NCBI RefSeq assembly: GCF_016429015.1
Contig: NZ_JAELTU010000063.1
Coordinates: forward strand, 1 to 37,241
From: Rhizobium sp. ASV20
Lineage (GTDB): Bacteria > Pseudomonadota > Alphaproteobacteria > Rhizobiales > Rhizobiaceae
Direction of reading: 5' to 3'
Length of the DNA stretch: 37,241 bases
Shown: one piece after another, positions 9,904-17,761 of the stretch
Position numbering within the stretch: the stretch's first letter is position 1
How the letters are laid out: each line of letters starts with the position of its first letter
Translations under genes and position numbers: made by a program
Notes under the pieces: generated by a model
Told to the model about the DNA's origin: nothing
Database searches by the model: none
The model's input: only the letters and a program-made list of their open reading frames with translations

Positions 9904-10695
9904 TTATTCTCCCGCCGCACCCTTTGCGGGTTCCACCAGCAGCTTGCCGTTCTGGGGCTGGTTTTTCGAGGCGACGAACTGCGCCAGGATCGCCGCCTGC
10001 TTGCTGTTCAGTTCGCGGACATTCGGGTTCGGTGTGGCCGATACCCCTGATGCTGTGACCTGCGCAATCGGCTGCGGCGAACTGGTTGCGGGGGTGGTTG
10101 CGTTGCGAATGACGGGCGGGGGCAACACGTCCGCAGAGGTTAGGCCTTTCGCGGCGGCGGGGTCGGGCGCTTGCTGCGGCACAGGCTGCGCCATGCCGAC
10201 CGGAGTGCTGTAGACGCTGCGCATCATCGGCGTGATCGCCTGTGTTCCGTCAGGCTGGTTCTTGGCGAGTGTACCGTCCGGGCTGGCAGCGATGGGTGGC
10301 GGCGCGGCAAAGATACTGCTTCTGCTCGCATTGACGCCGGTTGGCTGCGTCACCAGGCCGGCGATGCCGGTCTGTGCGTCCGTGGGCGCTGCTGCCGGGG
10401 CAGGATAGAATGCTTGATTCTGCTGGGCGACGATCTGCTGGCGTGTATCGTTGACGCTGTGCACCATCGGGTCGCGATAGGCGAGATCGCCCTTGCGTCG
10501 CCGGGCGTCGGCCTTGTTGTTCATGTCGGCGGCGAGCTGTTCTGCTGCTGTCGGTTGAGCGACCGGCGCGGCGTCCGACGTTTCCATCGGCTTCTTGCTC
10601 GTTGTGGCGCAGCCTGCGATCATCACAAATGAGGCGATGACGGCAATAGTACTTGCGAGCTTTTTCCCGCGGTATAAAGTCTGTTGATCGCACAT
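9904..10695 (-). CDS. Proline/alanine-rich putative lipoprotein
   Basis: A 263-residue protein with a type II signal peptide. A basic N-terminus (LYRGKKL) and a hydrophobic stretch precede MIAGC, with the lipid-acceptor Cys29. The mature chain is low-complexity, rich in Ala, Pro, Gln and Thr, with no recognisable catalytic motif. Short ordered-looking segments occur near residues 60-90 (KGDLAYRDPMVHSVND) and at the C-terminus (LNSKQAAILAQFVASKN). It is probably an envelope lipoprotein. It lies between the tRNA-Glu cluster and gloA, 208 bp downstream of the latter. Function unknown. Confidence 0.68.
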   Translation of the reverse strand: MCDQQTLYRGKKLASTIAVIASFVMIAGCATTSKKPMETSDAAPVAQPTAAEQLAADMNNKADARRRKGDLAYRDPMVHSVNDTRQQIVAQQNQAFYPAPAAAPTDAQTGIAGLVTQPTGVNASRSSIFAAPPPIAASPDGTLAKNQPDGTQAITPMMRSVYSTPVGMAQPVPQQAPDPAAAKGLTSADVLPPPVIRNATTPATSSPQPIAQVTASGVSATPNPNVRELNSKQAAILAQFVASKNQPQNGKLLVEPAKGAAGE

Positions 10696-10903
10696 AGGAC
10701 GTTCCCCGCAAAAAAAAATGCTTGCATCGGAACGGCCTCTGGCGAGGGACGGCGATATAGCACGTGCTCACTGGGAACAATGACCGTGCCATATCCGATG
10801 CATGATGCTTCGAGTCGTCCAAGCATGCCGGAGGATGGGCATGGGCGGCAAGCGCGAAACGGATGGTCCCGCGCGTGCCGTAAGCCTCGCGAAAGTTTCG
10901 GTC

Positions 10904-11344
10904 TTACCAGGCGCCGGTGTTGGGCATGGAAGCCCATGGTTCGGCAGAAGGAAGGTTGGGACCCTTTTGCAGGATTTCGATGGAGATGCCGTCCGGCGAG
11001 CGGACAAATGCCATGTGGCCATCGCGCGGCGGACGGTTGATCGTGATGCCGTTGTCCATCAGATTCTGGCAGGTCGCATAGATATCGTCGACCTCATAGG
11101 CGAGGTGGCCGAAGTTACGTCCGCCGGTATATTCCTGCGGATCCCAGTTGTAGGTCAGTTCCAGGCTGGGCGCGCCGTTGCTTCGGGATGATTCGGCATC
11201 TTCGCTGGCTGCAAGGAAAACGAGTGTGAATCGACCTTTCTCGTTTTCGTAGCGGCGGGTTTCGACAAGGCCGAACAAGGTGCTATAAAAGTGCAACGAG
11301 GCGTCGAGATCGGTGACACGAACCATCGTATGGAGATAACGCAT
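10904..11344 (-). CDS. gloA: Lactoylglutathione lyase (glyoxalase I)
   Basis: Glyoxalase I converts the hemithioacetal of methylglyoxal and glutathione into S-lactoylglutathione. The 146-residue product has two beta-alpha-beta-beta-beta modules. The four expected metal ligands are all visible: His5 (MRYLHTMVRV), Glu62 (SLELTYNWD), His80 (FGHLAYEV) and Glu123 (ISIEILQKG). The frame is open 16 codons further upstream, but the ATG at 11344 gives the canonical MRYLHTM N-terminus and is preceded by GAGAGGAAAT on the coding strand. It diverges from the cold-shock gene. Confidence 0.94.
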   Translation of the reverse strand: MRYLHTMVRVTDLDASLHFYSTLFGLVETRRYENEKGRFTLVFLAASEDAESSRSNGAPSLELTYNWDPQEYTGGRNFGHLAYEVDDIYATCQNLMDNGITINRPPRDGHMAFVRSPDGISIEILQKGPNLPSAEPWASMPNTGAW

Positions 11345-11540
11345 TCTATTTCCTCTCTTAATGTGGGCTGGCCAGATCTTCGGACAAAGCACCAGCTTCG
11401 CGCAAGTCTTGGAGCGATAATCTTAGGGTGGGAATAAACGAAAACTAGGACTTGCGCTTTTCCGTTACCAAGATGTTAATCTTGATATCAGGGAATCAGT
11501 TAAACGTAACAGTGTGACGCGTAATCGAGGGCTGGCTAGG

Positions 11541-12119
11541 ATGGGTGACAGAATTTCGTCGAAGGGAATTATCGACTTCGAAGAGATGTCGGGTGATGCC
11601 GTCGAGCTCATCGAAATCTCCGGCGTCGTCAAGTGGTTCGATGTTGCCAAGGGCTTCGGTTTCATCGTGCCTGACAACGGCATGCAGGATGTGTTGTTGC
11701 ACGTCACCTGCTTGCGCCGCGATGGTTACCAGACGATCCTTGAAGGGACCCGCATCGTTGCGCTGATCCAGCGCCGGGAGCGCGGTTACCAGGCCTTCAA
11801 GATTCTTTCCATGGATCAGTCGACGGCGGTGCACCCGTCGCAGATGCCGCCGGTGCGCACGCATGTGCAGGTTACCGCGACGAGCGGCCTTGAGCGCGCG
11901 CTGGTCAAGTGGTTCAATCGCACCAAGGGCTTCGGCTTCCTGACGCGCGGCGAGGGCACAGAGGACATCTTCGTGCATATGGAAACGCTGCGGCGCTTCG
12001 GCCTTGCCGAGTTGAGACCCGGCCAAGTCGTGCTCGTGCGCTTCGGACCCGGCGACAAAGGCCTGATGGCTGCCGAGATCCATCCGGATGCACCAAGCCC
12101 GGCAACGCGGCCTCATTGA
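11541..12119 (+). CDS. Double cold-shock-domain protein (Csp family)
   Basis: A 192-residue protein with two OB-fold cold-shock domains. The first begins at about residue 28 (VVKWFDVAKGFGFIVPDNG, then DVLLHVTCL). The second begins at about residue 121 (LVKWFNRTKGFGFLTRGEG, then DIFVHMETL). Both carry RNP1 (KGFGF) and RNP2-type segments for single-stranded nucleic-acid binding. Two-domain Csp proteins are typical of alphaproteobacteria. The start at 11541 follows GGCTAGG; the frame is open to 11514. The stop is one base before the ATG of the DUF192 gene, so the pair is translationally linked, yet a terminator-like hairpin lies just inside the next gene. Confidence 0.93.
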   Translation: MGDRISSKGIIDFEEMSGDAVELIEISGVVKWFDVAKGFGFIVPDNGMQDVLLHVTCLRRDGYQTILEGTRIVALIQRRERGYQAFKILSMDQSTAVHPSQMPPVRTHVQVTATSGLERALVKWFNRTKGFGFLTRGEGTEDIFVHMETLRRFGLAELRPGQVVLVRFGPGDKGLMAAEIHPDAPSPATRPH

Positions 12120-12120
12120 T

Positions 12121-12633
12121 ATGAGAAGAGATATTGGTCTCAAGGTTTTGAAAAGCGCCATTTTGGCGCTTTTTATCGTTGGTGCGGATGTCTGCGGTGC
12201 GTTTGCAGCACAGACGACAGAGACGCAGTCGGTAAAGTTCGGATCGGAGCCGCTATCGATTGCGTCGCCCAAGGGCGGGACGCACAAGTTCACAGTCGAG
12301 TTGGCCGTAACGCCACCACAGCTGGAATATGGCCTGATGTATCGCGACAAGATGCCGGCCGATCACGGCATGCTGTTTGATTTCGGCACGTCACGTCCCG
12401 TGATGATGTGGATGAAGAACACCAAGCTGTCGCTCGACATGCTGTTTCTGGACCAGAAAGGTGTCGTCTCCCATATCCAGGAAAATGCGGTGCCCTATTC
12501 GGAAGCGATCATCAGCTCCAATGGGCCGGTTGCCTATGTCATCGAGCTGAACGGCGGGATCGTCAAGAAGCTCGGCCTCGCAGTGGGCGACAAAGTGACG
12601 AGCGCCACCATTTCGGCGAAAGTCACCAAATAG
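12121..12633 (+). CDS. DUF192 family exported protein
   Basis: The 170-residue product has a signal peptide ending near residue 30 (GAFAA, then QTTET) and a DUF192 domain. Conserved features are the LEYGLMYRDKMPADHGMLF segment, then MWMKNTKLSLDMLF and a C-terminal VIELNGG. The family is compact and widespread in bacteria and has no firmly established role. The ATG at 12121 is one base after the cold-shock stop. Codons 11-18, within the signal peptide, contain an intrinsic-terminator-like hairpin, so expression may depend on readthrough from upstream. Confidence 0.88.
   Translation: MRRDIGLKVLKSAILALFIVGADVCGAFAAQTTETQSVKFGSEPLSIASPKGGTHKFTVELAVTPPQLEYGLMYRDKMPADHGMLFDFGTSRPVMMWMKNTKLSLDMLFLDQKGVVSHIQENAVPYSEAIISSNGPVAYVIELNGGIVKKLGLAVGDKVTSATISAKVTK
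12151..12174 (+). terminator. Terminator-like hairpin inside the DUF192 signal-peptide codons
   Basis: A 10-bp stem (12151-12160 with 12164-12173), loop TTT, GC core GCGCC/GGCGC and a run of five T (12170-12174). It is shaped like an intrinsic terminator for the cold-shock gene that ends 31 bases earlier, but it lies wholly within the next reading frame. Confidence 0.6.
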
Positions 12634-12712
12634 ATTTTCACCGGGGAAGATTTCCCCAGCGTGATTTTAGCTGTTGCAGCGAGCGGGTGAACCGTGTATC
12701 TCCCCACTCGTT

Positions 12713-12734
12713 CCGCCAGACAACTATCTGGCGG
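12713..12734. repeat. Inverted repeat upstream of tRNA-Pro
   Basis: An 8-bp perfect stem (12713-12720 and 12727-12734, CCGCCAGA/TCTGGCGG) with a 6-base loop lies between the DUF192 stop and the tRNA-Pro gene. No T-run follows on either side. It could be a transcript 3'-end structure or a protein site. Confidence 0.45.
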
Positions 12735-12797
12735 TGCAAAGTAAAGACATAAAGCCGTTTGCCTGAAGGCAATGCTCAGGCGGTTATGTCGACGGTA

Positions 12798-12874
<77 letters not shown>

Positions 12875-12954
12875 TTGCCTTTCCATTGAAATGGCTAGGT
12901 AACTGATCTTGTTGAGTTTTGCGCGAATCGCCTTGGTACACAAAGGTGGCGCAC

Positions 12955-14637
12955 ATGGTTCTCATAATGCCTTCCCCCGTCTTAATTGGTAGCATTTACT
13001 ATCTTCGCGTTCGTGTCCCCTCTGACGTGCCCAATCCCTCCAAGCGTCGGAGAATAACGCTCACAGTTGGCGGAAGTCCGCGAGTCATTACGATGACTGA
13101 TTTCGTGAAGGTGTCGCTGGAAACCCGTGAGCCTCGACTGGCTAAGGAACGCTTTGCGGAAACCTACTCAGCCCTGCAAGCCGTGTGGCGATCGCTTAAG
13201 GAAGGCCCCAAGCCGCTGAGCCAAAAGCAATCCCTTGCCATAGCGGGTGAGATCAGAGTGGCATTCATCGACGCCTTTGATGATGACCCAGGGTCGCCCC
13301 GAACATGGTCGCAGGTGCTTTCCGCGAATGCCGCAGCAAGGAAGGGGCGACTAAATCCCCTGACCATCCCGACGCTGGAGCAACAGGCAAAGGACATGGA
13401 AAAGCGGTTCGGTGGGATTGCCGACGCTCGCTTAGCTGCTCATGGCATTGTCCTCGCTCCCCAGTTTCGACAGCGCCTCCTGCTACAGGTTGCCGAGGGG
13501 CTGGATGATATGGCACGGGTGAATCTGGCCAAGGCCGAGGGCGACTACTCCGACAGCGGGAAGACACAACGATATCCGGTATTCGAACAGCAACGGGCCA
13601 CGCCTGAGGCGAACTCTCAGATAACGTCACTCACCTTCTCTATGGCCATTGACGAGCGCGTTCGTCGTCGGGCGGCTGGCAAGGACGCAGCGCCACTTCG
13701 AGATGAGACAGTCGGTAAGTATCGCCTTGCTTGCGATGAGTTCTCCGCTTTTAGAAAGTCAAGTGACATAGCCACAGTGACTGCCATTGAGGCCGATCAG
13801 TGGAAATTGGTAATGTTGGAAGCGGGGACACTTAGCAACCGCACAATTGGGCAACGGTTACAGAACGTCAGGACGGTAATAGAGTGGGCGCGGGGGGACA
13901 GCCTTGGCAGTCTTTTCCCACACGGCAATCCTCTTGAGTTTGTTGAACGTCCCAGCTTTCAGCCGAAGCCGAGCTACCTACGCACCTACACATTGGAAGA
14001 AGCAAAAACTGTACTGACCGCCGCACGCAAGGAAACCCGGTATGACCGGCGTTGGTTGCCTTGGCTATGTGCCTATTCGGGGGCACGCATTGAGGAGGTA
14101 GCGCAGCTTACGAAAGACGCTTTTTTCCAGATCGGGGACGACTGGTTCTATCGATTGACCACCATGGGCGGCAAAACCTTAAAGACACGGAGCAGTGAAC
14201 GCCGAGTACCTGTTCATCCCGCGTTGGTTGATGAGGGCTTCGTAGATTTCATCACGAAACTCCGTGTCGGTGATGGAGAGCGCATTTTCTCGACGCGTTC
14301 CCAGCAGGAGATCGGTGAGTGGGTTCGAGGCTCCGTTGGCATCACGCGGGAGTAGTTGGCCCCAAGCCACGGGTGGCGTCATCTATTCGACGATCTCTGC
14401 ATGGTCGGAGGCGTACTGGATTCTGCTAAAGAGTATATCACGGGGCGCAGTAGCGGAAAGTCCAGCGCGGGCTACCCGCGAGAAAATATCGGTATTCGTG
14501 TCTTCTGCCCTGATTATGTGTTTTGGGTTTTCTCGGAAACTCTGGGAAACAGCTGCGGCCACGTTGGAAATTCAAAGGCACGCTCTGGATACCACCATCA
14601 CTCCTCTGCCGCATGCAACACGCTGCGAAAACAATAG
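12955..14637 (+). pseudogene. Tyrosine site-specific integrase interrupted by in-frame TAG
   Basis: A tRNA-adjacent phage-type integrase. The N-terminus (MPSPVLIGSIYYLRVRVP) matches the DUF6538-type start of such integrases. The catalytic core has the Arg-I box CAYSGARIEEVAQL (Arg378 counted from 12955) and the KTLKTRSSERRVPVHP strand. A TAG at 14353-14355 stops the frame just before the catalytic HxxR box. The same frame then continues without a shift as LAPSHGWRHLFDDL and ITGRSSGKSSAGY, with the presumed nucleophilic Tyr codon at 14473-14475. The usual GH of this box is GR here, a second likely lesion, and the residues after the Tyr look unrelated to the family. The integrase is probably inactive, locking the island. 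The start could also be 12967. Confidence 0.88.
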
Positions 14638-14716
14638 GCCTCTCGTTGGCATCAACCGAACTTGACTGCCAAAAGCATTGGCGTCATGCGTGATTTGGTG
14701 GAGCAAGAGGTAGCTA

Positions 14717-15136
14717 GTGGTTGATCGGATTTCGCCTGAGAGGCGGTCATGGAATATGGCACAGATAACGGGCCGCAATACAGGCCCGGAGGTCAGAGTC
14801 CGCAAGGTACTCCATCGACTTGGTTATCGATTTCGTCTTCACCGTAGTGATTTACCAGGATGCCCCGACATCGTTTTGCCGAAGCATCACACCGTCGTTT
14901 TCGTGCACGGATGCTTCTGGCATCGCCATGCTGGCTGTAAGCTCGCGTACTTGCCGAAGAGTCGAACGGAATTCTGGAACAAGAAGTTCGAAGCCAACAT
15001 TCACCGCGATCAGAATGCAGTTGAAACATTGGTTCATCTCGGCTGGAGGGTTCTCGTCCTATGGGAATGCCAAACCAAGGATGATACGGTTGTGGAAACA
15101 GCGATTCACGAATTTCTTAATGGACATGCTCGATGA
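14717..15136 (+). CDS. vsr: Very short patch repair (Vsr) mismatch endonuclease
   Basis: Vsr nicks 5' of T in T:G mismatches created by deamination of 5-methylcytosine and is typically encoded beside a C5 methyltransferase. The 139-residue protein starts VDRISPERRSWNMAQI with the usual ITGRNTGPEVRVR helix. It has Asp51 (PGCPDIVLP) and the HGCFWH box with His64 and His69, the same spacing as the known E. coli catalytic residues. The zinc-site type residues (HAGCKLA) are also visible. It begins with GTG behind AAGAGG and has an in-frame TAG two codons upstream, which fixes the start well. The stop overlaps the methyltransferase ATG in ATGA. Confidence 0.96.
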   Translation: MVDRISPERRSWNMAQITGRNTGPEVRVRKVLHRLGYRFRLHRSDLPGCPDIVLPKHHTVVFVHGCFWHRHAGCKLAYLPKSRTEFWNKKFEANIHRDQNAVETLVHLGWRVLVLWECQTKDDTVVETAIHEFLNGHAR

Positions 15137-16614
15137 TGAAAGAATTGGCTAGCGAGGTTCTCCAGAGGAAAATCGAGCGGCTTTCCGCTGGCTATGCACC
15201 CCGTGTCCTCGACCTCTTTGCAGGTTGTGGCGGGATTTCTTTGGGATTCCACGCCGAAGGCTACAATATCGAGGCGGCTGTGGAAATAGATCCAACTGCT
15301 GCAGCTACCCATGCTCTGAATTTTCATAATGGAAACTCATTGCATGCTCGCCCAAGAGATATCACCAAGATAGAACCGCATGAATTGACAGAGGAGTTGG
15401 GCCTGGGGGCGGTAGAAAACGCTTTCGACGTCGTTGTTGGTGGCCCCCCGTGTCAGGCGTATGCTCGGGTTGGTCGAGCTAAACTTCGTGATGTTGCCGA
15501 ACATCCTGAAGCTTTTAAAGTTGATCCCAGGGGCAATCTATACCTACGATACCTACAGTATGTTCGAGCTGCACAACCCCTGGCCGTACTTGTGGAGAAT
15601 GTCCCTGACGTACTGAACTACGGCGGTCACAATGTGATGGGCGAAATCGCTGAAGTCCTAGAAGGCTTGGGATATGATGCGCGCTATTCACTGGTTAATA
15701 CCGCTTTTCATGGTGTGCCGCAGCTTCGGGACAGGGTTTTTTTGATCGCGATTCATCGCGTCGTAGGAACTAAGGTGTCATTTCCAGACGCTGAACGGCA
15801 TTTAATCCTTTCACAGGGATACGAAGGAACTCGCGCGGTCGCCCTAAAGAACATTTCTACAGACCCTGGCAGCGCTTTCATCAGTGCGGATTTAGGCAAT
15901 GAAAGCCTCGAAGGCCCTATAACTGCTGCTGAAGCGATTGGCGATTTGCCGCCAATCACCCTCCACCTAGAGGGTCTATTGAAACGTGGTGCGCGCCGCT
16001 TCAATACAGCCGTTAGCTATAATTCTGATGTTCCACTTTCACAATTTGCACATTTGATGCGCAACTGGCCCGGCTTTGGTGCACGTCCAGATGGGCTTAC
16101 TGATCATGTGATTCGATATCTGCCAAGGGACACTGACATCTTCAGAAACATGCCAAATGGTGGCGAGTACCCCGCCGCTCATGCGACAGCTATGGCCCTG
16201 TTTGAAAAGCAAGTTGCGAAGATCGAGCGTGAGACAAAACGTAATTTGGACGAAGTACAGCGCGCGAAACTCCAGCGGGCAATGGTGCCACCCTATCCAG
16301 TACACAATTTCCCTAATCGCTGGTGGAAGTTACGCGCAGATCGGCCTTCGCGCACTCTTCTCGCTCATATCGGGAAAGATACCTATTCCCACATACATTA
16401 TGATAGCGCGCAGGCGCGCGTCATCTCGGTTCGCGAGGCGGCCAGACTTCAGTCGTTTCCTGATGGATTTAGGTTCGCAGGTGCAATGAATGCTGCCTAC
16501 AAGCAAATTGGGAACGCCGTGCCGCCTGTAATGGCAAGACGCCTGGCGGCGCAAATCCGAACGCTATTGTACGCTGTGCCGAATTCTAAGCCCCACGCGA
16601 TTGCCGCTGAATGA
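15133..16614 (+). CDS. DNA C5-cytosine methyltransferase
   Basis: A 493-residue AdoMet-dependent 5-methylcytosine methyltransferase with its motifs in canonical order. Motif I is DLFAGCGGISLGF (about 27-39). Motif IV is GGPPCQAYA with catalytic Cys107. Motif VI is VENVP with Glu155. Motif VIII is QLRDRVFLIAI, motif IX VREAARLQSFPDGF, and motif X GNAVPPVMA. The long target-recognition region between VIII and IX includes a charged helix (residues about 355-375) and HIGKDTYSHIHYD. It is coupled to vsr by a 4-base overlap and converges exactly on the nuclease gene (adjacent stop codons). All key residues are intact, so the modification arm is probably active. The recognition site cannot be read from sequence. 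Confidence 0.96.
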   Translation: MMKELASEVLQRKIERLSAGYAPRVLDLFAGCGGISLGFHAEGYNIEAAVEIDPTAAATHALNFHNGNSLHARPRDITKIEPHELTEELGLGAVENAFDVVVGGPPCQAYARVGRAKLRDVAEHPEAFKVDPRGNLYLRYLQYVRAAQPLAVLVENVPDVLNYGGHNVMGEIAEVLEGLGYDARYSLVNTAFHGVPQLRDRVFLIAIHRVVGTKVSFPDAERHLILSQGYEGTRAVALKNISTDPGSAFISADLGNESLEGPITAAEAIGDLPPITLHLEGLLKRGARRFNTAVSYNSDVPLSQFAHLMRNWPGFGARPDGLTDHVIRYLPRDTDIFRNMPNGGEYPAAHATAMALFEKQVAKIERETKRNLDEVQRAKLQRAMVPPYPVHNFPNRWWKLRADRPSRTLLAHIGKDTYSHIHYDSAQARVISVREAARLQSFPDGFRFAGAMNAAYKQIGNAVPPVMARRLAAQIRTLLYAVPNSKPHAIAAE

Positions 16615-17739
16615 TTAGTCGTCAGGGTCATCTTCAAAACTGATCGGGAGCGCGTCACTCCACGGCGACAAGGCGTCAACGGAAATTGTCCATCCTGTGG
16701 GAACGGCACCGTCTGCCAAGCTTCTGGCTGCTAACAGTTGCTTTGCAAGGTGTTGTAAATTCAAAGATGTTCGGACTTCCGCATGCCCATCAGCCATGTT
16801 GGACAGCCGCCAGACCTCCAGACCGGGCATTGTGGCGGCAAATTCGATCTCCGCGTGCGAAAACATAAGCCCGCGATTGTGGTCTCCCTCCGTGGACTTT
16901 ACTTCAACGCTAGTAAATGCCCCCTCTGTTCGTTCCAATGTAAAATCGAAAGGATGGGTGGCATTAACTTCTGCTTCCCATCTGAAGCCGGCGATACGCC
17001 CGCTCTGAAGAAGGCCCTTTAGATGGCCGTTCACAAGAGCCTCGCCATCCCGTCCAACACGCTCAGCCTTGGCACGTGCTTCAGCAAGTGCTTTGTGCGT
17101 CGTCCTGCGAAGGCCACGAGAACGCAATGTCTCAACAGCGTTGGGAGACCCCATGGCTGCCTCAGCAAGCGCCTCGTCAAGCTCCCTATCAAGAAGTTCC
17201 CGAATTGGATGGTTCGCCTCGGATGCTTCAACAGCACTCAGCATTTGCGCTTCCGAGAGAGCCACCATCCTGGACGAGCCAATAATTGTGTTAAGGACAT
17301 TAAAGACAGCTGCGTCTAAGGGCGCAGTCCCTGACACCAATACCATCAGCGCTTCCGTAGGGACTTCACCGCCTGTGAAACCAAAAACTACCAGATCGCC
17401 GGCTTCCAAATCGCGATAGCGATCTGGATGGGGTTGGTCGGTCGGAGCGTGGACAGTCTCTCCGTTTAACCGCCAATTTTTCTGTGTACCGCCTGCGGCG
17501 ATAATTTTTCGCATAACGGTGGTGGGTGTCGCTATCGCGTTAGGCCCAAAAATCTTAAGTTCACACGGGAATTGAAGTGCGCGCCCTCCGGCCAGCACTC
17601 GTGCTGAAGGGTAGAGCAAATCAATAAATATTCTCCGATTTAGATTGATTGCCTTCTGGTTTCCGACGTTGGATTGGCGATATTTATCTTCAAAGAACGT
17701 TAGGTCTGACGGAGTGAGGCACTTTAGACTATAGAGCAT
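16615..17739 (-). CDS. Putative restriction endonuclease: EcoRII-N/B3-like domain plus PD-(D/E)XK (DUF3883-like)
   Basis: The 374-residue product seems to have two domains. Residues about 30-137 resemble the EcoRII N-terminal (B3-like) DNA-recognition fold: RALQFPCELKIFGPN, then RYRDLEAGDLVVFGFTGG. Residues about 225-330 resemble DUF3883 nucleases: a helix with Glu233 (RVGRDGEALVNGHL), then Asp265 (HPFDFTLER) and Glu279-x-Lys281 (SVEVKSTEG), a PD-(D/E)XK active site. A helical linker joins them. It lies 22 bp downstream of the ATPase frame on the same strand and ends tail-to-tail with the methyltransferase. It is inferred to be the cleavage component of this restriction-modification set, and the B3-like assignment is my weaker claim. 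Confidence 0.72.
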   Translation of the reverse strand: MLYSLKCLTPSDLTFFEDKYRQSNVGNQKAINLNRRIFIDLLYPSARVLAGGRALQFPCELKIFGPNAIATPTTVMRKIIAAGGTQKNWRLNGETVHAPTDQPHPDRYRDLEAGDLVVFGFTGGEVPTEALMVLVSGTAPLDAAVFNVLNTIIGSSRMVALSEAQMLSAVEASEANHPIRELLDRELDEALAEAAMGSPNAVETLRSRGLRRTTHKALAEARAKAERVGRDGEALVNGHLKGLLQSGRIAGFRWEAEVNATHPFDFTLERTEGAFTSVEVKSTEGDHNRGLMFSHAEIEFAATMPGLEVWRLSNMADGHAEVRTSLNLQHLAKQLLAARSLADGAVPTGWTISVDALSPWSDALPISFEDDPDD

Positions 17740-17761
17740 TGTTCTAACCGTGGTTTATTTC

